A stretch of 64,000 nucleotides of DNA, from positions 1,736,001-1,800,000 of the forward strand of contig CAUJLY010000003.1 of assembly GCA_963281155.1 (NCBI GenBank). Direction: 5' to 3'. The notes under the pieces are model-generated. The model made no database searches, had not been told where the DNA came from, and saw only the letters and a program-made list of their open reading frames with translations. Position numbers and translations under genes: made by a program. Positions 52,654 through 63,712 of this stretch are shown here, piece by piece. Each line of letters begins with the position of its first letter. Positions within the stretch are counted from its first letter, which is position 1. This DNA is from Rhabditophanes sp. KR3021. Taxonomy: Eukaryota > Nematoda > Chromadorea > Rhabditida > Alloionematidae.

Positions 52654-54118
52654 CTCAAAGCAATCAGATACTCGTTTTCATAAATTCAGCCACTAGGATT
52701 TTGTTTGAAATGAATCTGAAAAAAGAACAATTTTAGTAAATTTATTTAAGCGAGAGAAATGAGGAGTAAACACGTATACGGCCAATAATAATTGAATTAA
52801 ACAAACGTTTACCAAGTAAATAATAACATCAGTATGGCTTGATGTTGCCAACTAAGATGAACAAGTGGAGAAATATGTACGGGTTGATGGACAGTTTGTT
52901 GAATTTGTTTTAGATCAAGGTGTGAGAGAGATGTGATTTTTTGATTCCGGGAAACACTAATTTGTACGCACCATTTAATAAAGAATTTCGAATAGTTAAT
53001 TTAATTTATATTTTACAGAAATCTTTAGACAACCAAAAAAACTCCTTTTATTTAAACGGCAATAGACTTCATCTTCTTTTTGTTGATAAAACTTTATTTA
53101 TATTATCATGGAATCAACAACGTCAAGTGCATTCTTCTTGGTTTGGGCGCAACTATTTATCGACACATAACTATTGAAACTTTTTCAATATCACCTAAAT
53201 AGTATGCGGTTACTAATTTTCTTGGCAGTATTAATTTGTTGAAATATAATTGATAAAACGAGACCATGCACTTTTTAACCTCTATTTTAATATCAATTTT
53301 TAAAAACACAGTTCAATAACATTATTTAAAAACACTAAGAATGCGAATATGTTGTGGCGCTAATCAGTTACATCATTAATTATTTTCGATTTTATAATAG
53401 AAAAGCAATTGTGGGTGAAGATATTTATGAACAACAATGTGCAGTCACAAAACTATTTCTAACTATGGAGAGCAACAAGATAAGCACTTATACACATGAA
53501 AGAGGGATATTTAAATAACATGATGTTCTTTTAAGTTTCAGAATTAAGTATTTATGCCCAAGTTACAGATATATTATATAGTATGGATACATATGCACCC
53601 GACGGTAGGCAGATATGTTATGCTCTATCTGAAAGGATGTTCCGAGTTTAGAGGAAAGCATTGTTTATTGTTTCAGTGTTTAAAAAATCAGTCAATTATT
53701 TTTTCTGTTAATTTATTACTCAACATACGTCCATGTATTTTTAGATCAAATTGTAAGCATCTTGTTGATTAATTTATTGGTGACAAGATAATTGACCCCA
53801 CGAATAAATGTAACTAGTAGAAGCTTGATTGTTACCCATAATTATTGTTAATTTTTAAAAATATTTATTTATACAACTCTAATTACTTATTTTGAATAAT
53901 ATTACTTCTATACAGCCTTAAGATGACGAATACATTTGTCTCGGTGCTAGTTGGAAGATGGTATCTTGTTACCAAAACTATGCTGCTATAACAACGTCTC
54001 CCTACTAATATGAGTAGTATTTGTTTATGTTCATTATTATTATACTGCGTGTTGTATCCGTAATCGAGATGTTTTTATCGAATTTTGAAACATCCTAATT
54101 ATTGTTATTTTAGATACT
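52654..54118. other. Intergenic between SEC16 and STE24
   Basis: 1.46 kb between divergent genes. Short frames at 52941-53177 and 53554-53772 have no domain content or splice partners. Promoters of both genes must lie here. Confidence 0.45.
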
Positions 54119-55501
54119 ATGTCTCAGGCCCTGTTTTATGCAATCTTCGCTTTTCAATGGGTAACTTTCACTTGGGAAACTTATCTTAGCTGGCGTCAAT
54201 ATCGAGTTCATTTGGATACTGAAAAAAGACCGGACAATGTTAAGGATATTATCGAAATCGATGAGTATGATAAGGCTCGTTTGTACAAATTAGACAAACA
54301 TAGATTCGGTTTCTTTTCAAGTGGTTTTGCACATGTTATGAATGTTGTTGTTTTATGGTATGGATTTTTGCCTTATTTGTGGGATGTTTCATCTAATATC
54401 AATAAGAGTATGGGATGGGAAAGCGAAATGACACAAGCTTTGATTTTCCAATTCGCAAACTCATTGGTCTCGTTTGTCGCTGGTCTTCCACTTACCTATT
54501 ATGACACCTTTGTGGTTGAAGAAAAACATGGTTTCAACAAACAGACACTACCATTTTTCATTAAGGACAAAATCAAAGGACTTGCCGTCAGTTTTGCTCT
54601 AATGACGCCGATTATGGCAGCTATCATCTATATCATTGAAAATACTGGAAGTTATCTGTTTTTCTATGCATGGGTCTTTGTTTCCATCATCGTTTTCCTT
54701 CTTATGACCATTTATCCAGAATTTATTGCACCACTCTTTGACAAATATACTTCTTTGCCAGCTGGCGAACTTAAATCCAAGATCGAAGCTTTAGCCGATA
54801 GTGTCAGTTATCCACTCGCTAAATTGTTTGTTGTTCAAGGATCAAAGAGATCTTCACACAGCAATTGTTATTGTTATGGTTTCGGTAAGAATAAACGAAT
54901 CGTTATCTTTGATACTTTGCTGTCAAATGAAGAAAATGAAAAATTAGAAAATATTCTCAATGCCGAGAAGAAGGATAAAGTCAGAAGCGAGGAGGAAATC
55001 AAGTTAGCTGAGAAAGAAAAGGAAGATAGAAAGGGCAAAGGAATGTCTAATGATGAAGTTGTTGCTGTTTTAGGCCATGAACTTGGACATTGGGCTCTTA
55101 TGCACACCGTTATCAATTTGGTTGTCATGGAAGTCAACATGTTTTTCTTGTTTTATGTCTTTGCTTACTTTTATCAATGGTCGGCAATTTATGAGGCTTT
55201 TGGGTTCAACAGTGAACCAACAATTATTGGTCTTATCATTGTCTTCCAATATGTTATGGCTCCGTATAATGAAATCGTTGAATTCTTAATGACATGGTAT
55301 ACACGTAAAATGGAGTTCCAAGCCGATGAATATTCTTTCAATCTTGGGTATGGAGACCTTCTCTGTTCTTCATTAATCAAACTCGGCAAAGACAATTTAT
55401 CCCTCCCAATTGATGATGAATTGTACTCCAGTTTCCACCACTCTCATCCATCAATTCCACAACGTATCGAAAGAATTAACTTATTAAAGAAGAAAAATTG
55501 A
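54119..55501 (+). CDS. ZMPSTE24: CAAX prenyl protease 1 (STE24/ZMPSTE24)
   Basis: 460 residues in one exon, normal family length. Early motifs are WETYLSWRQYR and FVAGLPLTYYDTFVVEEKHGFNKQT. The zinc site is VLGHELGHWALMH (HExxH) with the third ligand in FQADEYSFNLGYG. A charged insert (NAEKKDKVRSEEEIKLAEKE) before it is typical of the metazoan enzyme. Several membrane helices are seen. The ER/nuclear-membrane enzyme trims the CAAX end of prenylated proteins, including lamin A in vertebrates, and clears clogged translocons. TTATTTTAG lies five bases before the ATG. COA3 starts 187 bp downstream. Confidence 0.97.
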   Translation: MSQALFYAIFAFQWVTFTWETYLSWRQYRVHLDTEKRPDNVKDIIEIDEYDKARLYKLDKHRFGFFSSGFAHVMNVVVLWYGFLPYLWDVSSNINKSMGWESEMTQALIFQFANSLVSFVAGLPLTYYDTFVVEEKHGFNKQTLPFFIKDKIKGLAVSFALMTPIMAAIIYIIENTGSYLFFYAWVFVSIIVFLLMTIYPEFIAPLFDKYTSLPAGELKSKIEALADSVSYPLAKLFVVQGSKRSSHSNCYCYGFGKNKRIVIFDTLLSNEENEKLENILNAEKKDKVRSEEEIKLAEKEKEDRKGKGMSNDEVVAVLGHELGHWALMHTVINLVVMEVNMFFLFYVFAYFYQWSAIYEAFGFNSEPTIIGLIIVFQYVMAPYNEIVEFLMTWYTRKMEFQADEYSFNLGYGDLLCSSLIKLGKDNLSLPIDDELYSSFHHSHPSIPQRIERINLLKKKN

Positions 55502-55687
55502 TAACCTTATTGCTCTTTTATTTTGATAATTTTAATTATAAAGATTTTTTGAATTGCTTAACTTTGCTGTCCATTTTGTTTTGGAAGGTACTTGATTCAA
55601 CAATCGTGTAGAGATACTTTTTGTTTTAATAAATCAAATTTGACCATTTTGTTAAGGTTCTTTTATAGTTGTTATTAGATATTCTAG

Positions 55688-56110
55688 ATGGCTCTTAATT
55701 GCTTACGCCTTCCAAAATTGGTCTCCAGAATGTCTTTTCTGAGATTTCATTCACTATCTGTCAAGGAGTCTTCTAAGACAATTACCGTGGACAAGACTAG
55801 AAAGGACGAACTAGATGCTGGGTATGATCAAAACTCGGAAATGTTACAAAGACTCGAGATCACAGATTTACCTAGAGCTCAACAACGCTTTGCAAAACAA
55901 TTCGAAAAAGTGAATGACGAAAGAATCAAGGAGATTTTCAAGAAAAACTACAAGAATATGGCAACGATGGCTGTTTTACTGGGAGTAGTCGTATCCATCT
56001 ATTTCTACACAATTTACGCAGTCAAGCAAGAAACTTTCCTCGAAGAAATTGATGAAGAGGTGGCTATAGAGAAAGCAGCAGATCCTGTTATAACAAAAAA
56101 GGGACATTAA
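55688..56110 (+). CDS. COA3: COA3 (CCDC56)-like cytochrome c oxidase assembly factor
   Basis: 140 residues in one exon. A basic N-terminus (MALNCLRLPKLVSRMSFLRF) could reach mitochondria. The core is a charged helix (RAQQRFAKQFEKVNDERI), then KKNYKNMATMAVLLGVVVSIYFYTIYAVKQETFLEEIDEE. The pattern of a single helix ending Y-F-Y-T-I-Y-x-V-x-Q-E-x-F-L-E-E-x-x-E is that of COA3, an inner-membrane protein required for COX1 translation and assembly. TATTCTAG lies directly before the ATG, and STE24 ends 187 bp upstream, so the pair may be co-transcribed. Confidence 0.88.
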   Translation: MALNCLRLPKLVSRMSFLRFHSLSVKESSKTITVDKTRKDELDAGYDQNSEMLQRLEITDLPRAQQRFAKQFEKVNDERIKEIFKKNYKNMATMAVLLGVVVSIYFYTIYAVKQETFLEEIDEEVAIEKAADPVITKKGH

Positions 56111-57852
56111 TCTATCAGATGTGTAATTCCTTTTTGCGATTAGTTATTTAAAAAGTGACATCTAACTCTAAGAACTAAATACAATACATATCCACAAAAC
56201 GTCTACTTCCTTTTGACCGGACCTGTGTGTATTTATTTGTTAGTTGCACACTTGAGTTATTAGAAAATATTTTAAACGATGCCTGTCCAATCAAAGGTGA
56301 TTCCCTTTTGTTGATCAGTTACCAACATTTATTTAATAGCACACTATAGTTTTGCCCATTGTTATCCGAATAAAGAGATTATTTAAATTATTTTATTATT
56401 TGCCATTGGCTCTCTTCAAAATCAAAATATTTAACAAATGCCTACGGTTATGTATATGTTAATTCTAACGTACGTACCTAGCAATCACAGTTAAATATTC
56501 TAACACGCACACCCTCAACAGGATGATTCAGATCGGTAAATAGAATGATCTACATTTTCAATTATTTTCCTCTCTTTCGATTTAAATCCATGCGTTACAA
56601 AAGACAGCAGGTTATTGTTATTATTATGGTTTGACTAGATTCTAAAAAACTCTTTTTAATTTCATGTTTTTAGATGTGCTGTATCATTTTCCTTTTGGTC
56701 ATTCAAGAGATACATATAACATTACCATTTATTGTTAATCTAAAAATAATTGGATAGTAACATGAAATACTGTTTTTGAGTTACCTTTTTTGCAAAAATA
56801 GACAATAATAGTAGTTATTTACACCTTTATCTGCCTGAGTTTATTATTATTTGAATGCTGAATAAATTTCATTTGTTAAATAAAAATATATTTTTGATCA
56901 CTATACTTAGCAATGACCTTTTTAATTTAAAACAATTTAAAAGTTCATCCTATGATATATATTTAGTTGATGTGTAGTTTTTGGAGGTGTTTATGGTATC
57001 ATTAGTGATTGCTTAAATCAAATGTCCTTCTAATAGAGGAGATTATACTTTGGTGGTAGGGGCCCAGTTGAAATGATAGACTAAGGTTTCCACGGACAAT
57101 AACATAAAAAATACTTTTTTTAAAATTGTGGCGATTGAGAGTTTCATTGACATTTATTCCCGGATAATACCTTTTTAATATCTTGATTGAGCAAAAACTT
57201 TTGGTTGTTAATTTTTGTTTATCTATGAAAGAGTAGTCACCTTCTTGCTTTCACTATTTATATGTTCTTTCTGTGTGCACTTCAGATGTCGTTGCTAAAT
57301 ATACATTTATGCTTATTTAAGGAAAAGAACCTTTTTAAAAAGAAATGTGGTGATGATGTTCTAAGTGGTTTAAACTTTTCTTATTTGCAACTACTTTTTA
57401 CAACAAAATTAGTGTTAATTAGTTTATTTGTTATGGAGTCGTGACTCCCACAACATCATTATTTCACCAAAACAATAATAAAATATATTTATGTATGTAT
57501 TTATTGTTACCCAAATTATTATTCAAAAAGAAAGGTATAACTCGAGATTATTATTATTTTTGAATTACTTTCATACACCTAATTTATGAACGCAAACTCT
57601 TTGACATACACTCACCTTCCTCCCTTGCTTTAAAATCTTTTTATATTATTTAACTAAAGAGTTGATGATGATCATGATATTTCAGACAAATAAAAAAACT
57701 CAAACTATTTTTTGATTGTTTGCAATCTCGTATTACGCATATCAGTACGCCTCAACCTTTAACTAGAAAGTGGGAGGAAGTAGACAGAAAAAAGTTTCTT
57801 ATATTTAAGCAAAGCTATTTTTGAAGAATTCAATTATTAAAGATACTAGGAA
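56111..57852. other. Long intergenic stretch, no gene seen
   Basis: 1.7 kb with many short T-rich runs. The frame at 57262-57444 has two hydrophobic segments but no support. No repeats recognised. Confidence 0.45.
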
Positions 57853-58262
57853 ATGACATTCTTACATCTAATGACTATTATTAATTTTTGTATTGCTATT
57901 TCATATGTGTCGGGGAGATATGTTAATGACTTGGGACAAGGTAGCAAATTAATTGTTTTTGCATTGGTAATTTAATTATTTTAGATGTTTTGATATTTGA
58001 TGGTAGCGATAAATTCCAAGACACAGTGTCTTTAGATGAACCATTAGTTTCTAAGACGACTATAAATGAAGGACAAGCTATTAAAATTGATGCAGAAATT
58101 ACGAAAGACGATTTGCCAGTCAAAAAAGCTACTGAAACGGAATTTTTATTCCCCGAAAACTACGGACTAATCACACACAACAGAACGCAAATATCCGAAG
58201 CCTCGGAAACGATGCAAAATGATGAATTACTGGAAAAAGTAATGGTACATCCTGATTGTTAA
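57853..58262 (+). CDS. Small secreted acidic protein, unknown
   Basis: Two exons (57853-57940, 57985-58262) encode 121 residues. A signal peptide (FLHLMTIINFCIAISYVSG) precedes an acidic, cysteine-poor chain: VLIFDGSDKFQDTVSLDEP, IKIDAEITKDDLPVKK, EFLFPENYGLITHNR, ending VMVHPDC. The intron has a GTAGCA donor and ATTTTAG acceptor in phase 1. It has no known domain that I recognise and is flanked by long gene-poor DNA on both sides. It could be a cuticle-associated, prohormone-like or species-specific secreted protein. Confidence 0.65.
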
Positions 58263-59087
58263 AAATCAAAACAAACACACATATCATCTTCCTAAACTTT
58301 TACTTGTCGTACAAAAAAGAATTTTGTTATCATCATATCAAAAGGATAGTATTGTCACCATCACATACTTGTATTTAGAGTGTAAAAATAGTAATAAAAT
58401 TTATTTTTATTAGTTGTACCGACGATTAATATATTACCAAAATTATTTATTTGGATTTTTTATTAATTGATTAATATTCAAAATGATCGTTATTTATAAA
58501 GTGGTTAAGTGATTTGTGATTTTTAAATTACGTGTTTTCAAATCTTGTAAGTTATTAAAGCAAATTTTTTCCACGAACCCAAATATATCCTTTTTCATTT
58601 GATTTATTAGCATTCAAAAAGAGCCTCGTCACACTCAATCACCAAATTAATCATTACTTGAAATAATTTCTGTAGAATAAATTATGCCTTAATTAGTTGT
58701 ATTGTCGACAAAGCCTAACTTATCACACTTTGATTATAGCCGATTTGTCGTGTTCATGCATTGACAAAACATCTGTTGCCAATTGATTAAATCATTTATT
58801 TTAACATGTTACTTTAATCAAAATATTTTCTTAACTCACAAAAATACACTTTCGATTATAATAAATTATTTTTTTAAAACGTTTTTGTTTATTTCGCCTG
58901 TTAATGGGTGAAAATTCACATTAATACCTAGTGATTAGTTTGTTGCTACTGCCTTTACAACCAAATACCAGAATAATCATATGTATTCATATGCATTCAT
59001 CTGACAAATTTCTCTCTTACCTTAAATGATGTGGTTATAATGTTTTAAAAATATAAACCTAATTATTATTTTTTCTAATCGTAATTT
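58263..59087. other. Intergenic, no gene seen
   Basis: AT-rich; nothing recognised. Confidence 0.4.
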
Positions 59088-59223
59088 ATGTCTCAACCAA
59101 AGACTTCGGCGTCACCAAAATTATTAAGCGCAATTGGTATAATTTAAATTATTTAAATGTGTATCAACATTATACTTGATTTTAGGAAGCAAAACTTTCT
59201 ACCCGTACCATCATTTTAACTAA
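59088..59223 (+). CDS. Possible 28-residue two-exon microprotein
   Basis: Exon 59088-59136 and exon 59186-59223 join over a 49-base intron (GTATAA donor, GATTTTAG acceptor, phase 1) to 28 codons: MSQPKTSASPKLLSAIG then SKTFYPYHHFN. The exons are clearly less AT-rich than their surroundings. Without conservation data it cannot be separated from chance. Confidence 0.33.
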
Positions 59224-60328
59224 ATCGTTATAGGTCAGGCAATTATCATTTTGATATAGATACTGCCTCAGACACTTTTCTTCAAACCTAAATACTTATT
59301 ATTATGTCATTATTATTAACTGTTGAGACAACACCCCATATATTATTATAAATACTTCGAAACAATATACATAGTAATATCATTTCTTCCCTTTAAATGT
59401 TGTTTCTTATTTTTAGATACTTCTAATTTAGAATGTTGCCATTTGTTGTAGAGAAAGTGCATTAATCTGTTCCTTATCATTCTTATGCGACATTATTATT
59501 ATCGTTAAATCAAGAATTCTTTCAACTAGCTTTAGCGGTTTGGAATCCCCAGAGAAGTGTATATGATTTATTCATGCTACATAAATCACCCAAAATAACG
59601 GTTTACTAGTGTATTGTTAGAAGTTATTTTTGTACACTTAATGTATATCTGCTTCTTTTCAATTTTTTCTACAACTATTAAAGTTTATTTAACTGTGATA
59701 CTTTTAAACTATTATTATCGAAAAAGACATTCGATGCGTCAAAAGAAGCTTAATATGAATTAATTGGAAAAAATTCCACTGCTCCCAACTATTCATTCAT
59801 TATAATTTCTTCCAAATTAAACGTACGCAACCATTATTTTTTAAAATATTATTTCAAAAAAGACAACCCTAATTTTTACTTATCTTTTATTAACTAAAAC
59901 GATATCATCACCAAGGATATTACCCCCACAGTGTAGGAAAGACTCTCCAACAATAGAAACTGATCATGGTCATTCTCTAGAAATGTTGCCATTTAAATAT
60001 TTGTGACGGGCAATTAAATTATGCTACTTAAAAAGATACATTTATTATTATCTAGGATTTGTTTGTCTAATCAACACCTTCTATTTATAATGTTTCAAAT
60101 ATTTAGAATTTTTAAACTATTTATGCGATTTGTTGAGACTTCGAATTGGGTTATCTAAATTTGAAAACCGTTTATTTTTAATTATTTATCTTTTTTAGCT
60201 GACTACAAATGCTTTGTTAATTAAATCAATTTATTATTATCCGATTAATATCTTATCTCTGAGTATATTTTTGTTTGCTACAAACATATACCTATTAACA
60301 ATTCAAAAACAACATCGAAACAAAGAAT
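59224..60328. other. Intergenic, no gene seen
   Basis: 1.1 kb of AT-rich DNA without supported frames. Confidence 0.4.
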
Positions 60329-62168
60329 ATGAGATGCTTTAGATTTTTGTTGGTATTTATGATTTTTGCGATAAGTTCACTTCAACCAAATTCAATAGTT
60401 GATCGCAGTGGTGCTAATATAGAACCCGCTTATAATAGGGAAGAAAACCAATTAGAGAAGACGTAAGTTTAATTTGATCATTTAATTAACAGACAATTTT
60501 GTGTGTCGGTTCTTTAGAACAAATATAAAACTTCATAAGTTGATGGTTAATCTAAGACAACAAGAGAATGTTTATTTTCATGAATTTAAACGGCCCACTG
60601 AGTATCCACTAATTCAATCAAAGAATAATGAAAAAGGTGATCCTGGGTCGGAGTCTTTATCACGCCAAAGACGTAACAGACCTGAACATCATAAACTAAA
60701 CAAATCGTCTCATCATCACCGTAGACGCAGAAAAGGTAATCGGATAGATATATTTACAGGATGACAATTTATTTCAGAATGCCCAACAGCCCGTAAAGGA
60801 CAACATATGATGATGTGTCCGTCACGAAATGAAAGAGGTATAACGTGGAAACAATATATTTTATTAAAATTGATGTAGCTAAACGAGGGGATCAAAATAC
60901 TTAATAGAATTACTCATCAGTAGGCATCTTAAGTTTGAAAATCTATTCAGTCAAGATATCAGCTATAGCACATGCATTCACACTATTGAGAAAGTAGACG
61001 TCTGGTATTAGGTATTTGGCATGATCGGAGTTGGTGATCTGCCACTAAGATAAACTCCATATTCTCAGATAATTATTTAGAAGGATCAGGAAGCTTGAGA
61101 TGGGGAGATTCAGCTGGGGGTTCTTAATCTTGTCCTTTCTACTCTCTTTTATGTCGTCCCATTCTTTAAAATAGACATAGGCGTTGTATTTCTCAGAAGT
61201 AGTTGACGATCCCGTTCAAATCTCGTCTAACCATCTGAGCTACTGAAATTGGTATTCCCTCAAAATACTCTAAGCTTATGTCTTTATCTAAATCATTTTC
61301 ACAATAAATTGGTTAGATCAGATGTAAGAAATGAACTGTCGAGTACTTCACTTTCATTGACAAATGCCTTTGCGAAATCAGAAGGCAACTCGAACACTTC
61401 ATCCATATAAGCCTCAACCTCTGGCTTACTTCTTCTAAGCAGCTTACATTTTTCAGTCAAACCGTAGTCATGAGCTTTTGAAACAAACCAAAAGAATGAC
61501 TTGGTTGCGATTGGTGGTCTAAAACTAAGACAATTACTCATTATTGAAAATACTTAATTTGTGGAACACCTTTTCTTCCTACAGGTAACGATTCTTTTAC
61601 AAGGATAGGTAGCTCCTTTCCGGTAGTTTCATAGGACAACTGCCCGATTCTAAAAGCGACAACCATTTCATCTTTGTTCTTCTTAAGTGCTTTCTTACAT
61701 CACTTTTGATCTTGTTTTCTTCTATAGTTTAACTCCAGTTGAGTGAATGAACAACTAGAATAATGAGTAATCGCTACAAGTTAATTAACAATATAAATAC
61801 ATTAAAACGGCAACATATTTAAAAGTAACTAATATTAAAAATTCAGAAAATATTCTTTTAAAAAGAAACCTTTGATATATAGTTTCTTTAAAATGTACAT
61901 CTTTATAAACAAAATAATATATATTTAAAAATCACGCAGGTTACGATGTCTGTATATCATCAGAACAACTATGTAATCAAATACCGGATTGTCCAAATAG
62001 AGAAGATGAGGATTCAACGAATTGCATGTTTTATCATTCAGTAAGTTTGGCAGTTTATGCATATTGTTCAATTTAATTTAGACAAAAGCTCAGCTAAAAC
62101 ACATTTATAATGCCTTGTTGTTATTAACAGAATCAACGGTAAGCCAATCAGATAGATTAGAACTTTAG
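60329..62168 (+). CDS. Secreted single-LDLa-domain protein (HEN-1/Jelly-belly-like candidate)
   Basis: Five exons (60329-60462, 60518-60735, 60778-60837, 61940-62040, 62082-62168) encode 199 residues. A signal peptide (RCFRFLLVFMIFAISSLQP) is followed by a basic linker rich in His/Arg (HHKLNKSSHHHRRRRK), possibly a cleavage zone. One LDL-receptor class A module follows with six cysteines: ECP, MMCPS, VCI, QLCN, PDCPN and NCM, plus the calcium-binding acidic run DCPNREDED. A short helical tail (QLKHIYNALLLLTEST) ends it. A secreted protein with one LDLa near the C-terminus is the layout of HEN-1 and Jeb, ligands of ALK-type receptors; that link is inferred. Intron 3 (1.1 kb) is the repeat-derived intron, copy 2. 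Confidence 0.8.
60838..61939. repeat. Repeat-derived intron, copy 2
   Basis: This phase-1 intron matches 11610-12697 along its whole length, near-identically from about 60881 to 61690 and more loosely out to both splice sites. The antisense 77-codon frame of copy 1 is kept but altered by a short deletion near its end (61299-61541), and two residues differ (A to V, A to D). Copy 2 has extra bases around 61700 that are missing in copy 1. Confidence 0.85.
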
Positions 62169-62688
62169 AAAACAAACTGCAAATTATATTTTCTGTCTTA
62201 TTATCAAATGCATTGTGTAGTTAAACTTAATATATGATCTCAATATTACTATTATCAATTGTTTTTTACTTCAAACGTACTTGTTGTATTATGAAATAAT
62301 AAAGAGCTATCAAACATCACTCGTAAAATGTATTTGCCTTTGTCTTTTTGATTGTGTCGAAATTATTAAGCATTTACTGTATTATAATTTTTTATTTAAA
62401 AAACAATTAGTCAATACATTCGTATTCATAAATAAAGTCATACTATCCATCACACACCGGAATGCTTTTGGAGATGAGACCTGTTTTTTCCGTTTAAGAA
62501 TTATACAGCAAAATGCTGATTACTCTGAGACATTCTTTTGGATGTATACATTGTTAGACTCTTTTTTCGATGACCATTTCATCAATAAATATGTTGCAAT
62601 ATGTTTCGAAGGCTTAAAAATTTCACTTGACTTGTTATATATTATATTCTTTGCGTTTACTAAATTATTCTTTTAAATTTACAGAATC
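62169..62688. other. Intergenic upstream of NTF2
   Basis: A 131-codon frame (62281-62676) has no ATG start and ends in the outron of NTF2; I do not accept it as a gene. The stretch ends with TTTACAG, a likely trans-splice acceptor. Confidence 0.45.
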
Positions 62689-63479
62689 ATGGCGTTTAAC
62701 GCTAACTATGAACAGATTGGAAACGCATTCGTTCAGCATTACTACTCTAAATTTGATATTGGTGATTTATCTTCACGCGCTGCTGGTCTAAGTGATTTAT
62801 ACGACGCTGAAAATTCATACCTTACCTTTGAGGGAAATCAATGTAAAGGACGTGCTGATATCCTAGCCAAAGTTCAGGTAATTACAATTTAAGTCAATTA
62901 ACTTAATTAAACTCATTTGCTCAATTTCAGAGTCTAACATTCGGAAAGATAGCCCGTGCCATTACAAAATCAGATTGCCAACCCTTGTATGATGGTTCAA
63001 TTGCCGTTTCCGTCTTCGGTAAGTTGAAATTAAGTTTGTCACATCAACATATCGGGCATATTACTTTGAGTATCGAAAATAGTTTCTTCCATTTACTTTA
63101 AACTTTCCAAAAAGGTTTTAGTAGCATCACCAAAAATTGATACTTCGACGCACTTGGACATCCAGTTCCATCAGTAGTTTGGTTAGCAACAATAGCCACA
63201 AAATGCTTTACTTGGCGGGAATTATTGTTGCTAGAGATTGATTTTAGTAAATCATCATTCTGTGGTGCGACGCAAAGGAGTCAAAAAGAAGTTGAAAATG
63301 TGTCACAAAAACTCATAATTTATGGTTGTTTAATTAATATTAATGATACTATTGTAGGCCAACTCCAAACCGACGAAGATCCCGTCCAGTCATATAACCA
63401 ATTCTTCATCCTACGCCCCAACAATGGATCATTCTTTATTGCAAACGAAATCTTCCGCCTTGTTCTCCATGATCATTAA
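62689..63479 (+). CDS. ran-4: Nuclear transport factor 2 (RAN-4)
   Basis: Three exons (62689-62877, 62931-63018, 63358-63479) encode 132 residues. The fold is recognised throughout: FVQHYYSKFDIGD, GLSDLYDAENSYLTFEG, FGKIARAITKSDCQPLYDG, GQLQTDEDP and FFILRPNNGSFFIANEIFRL, which carries the Phe/Asp features used to bind RanGDP and FG repeats. NTF2 brings RanGDP back into the nucleus. It is more like nematode RAN-4 than vertebrate NTF2 (RAAGLSDLYDAENSYLTFEG segment). The ATG is four bases after TTTACAG. TMEM208 starts 234 bp downstream. Confidence 0.97.
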
Positions 63480-63712
63480 ACACCAACAAAATATTCACCC
63501 TTTCTTTTAATGAATGCAGTGGATATCATATCCATTTCTGTCCAAAAGTAATCCTAAACCTTTTCAATACCTTTTCTTTTAATGTCTGTAATGGTGTGCT
63601 TAATCTTATCAACAATAAAATTATTATGGTGTTATCTTTTTTGTGGTTAGACTTGTTTATCGAGTAGTCTTATATCTTTTTTGTTTAATTTTTTAATAAA
63701 ATTTTCCTAGAG

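Noticed and set aside
53554..53772. 72-codon frame between SEC16 and STE24
   Set aside because: No splice partners, no recognisable features, low-complexity surroundings.
62281..62676. 131-codon open frame with hydrophobic stretches before NTF2
   Set aside because: It has no ATG start, is rich in AT-biased codons, and ends in the presumed NTF2 outron.
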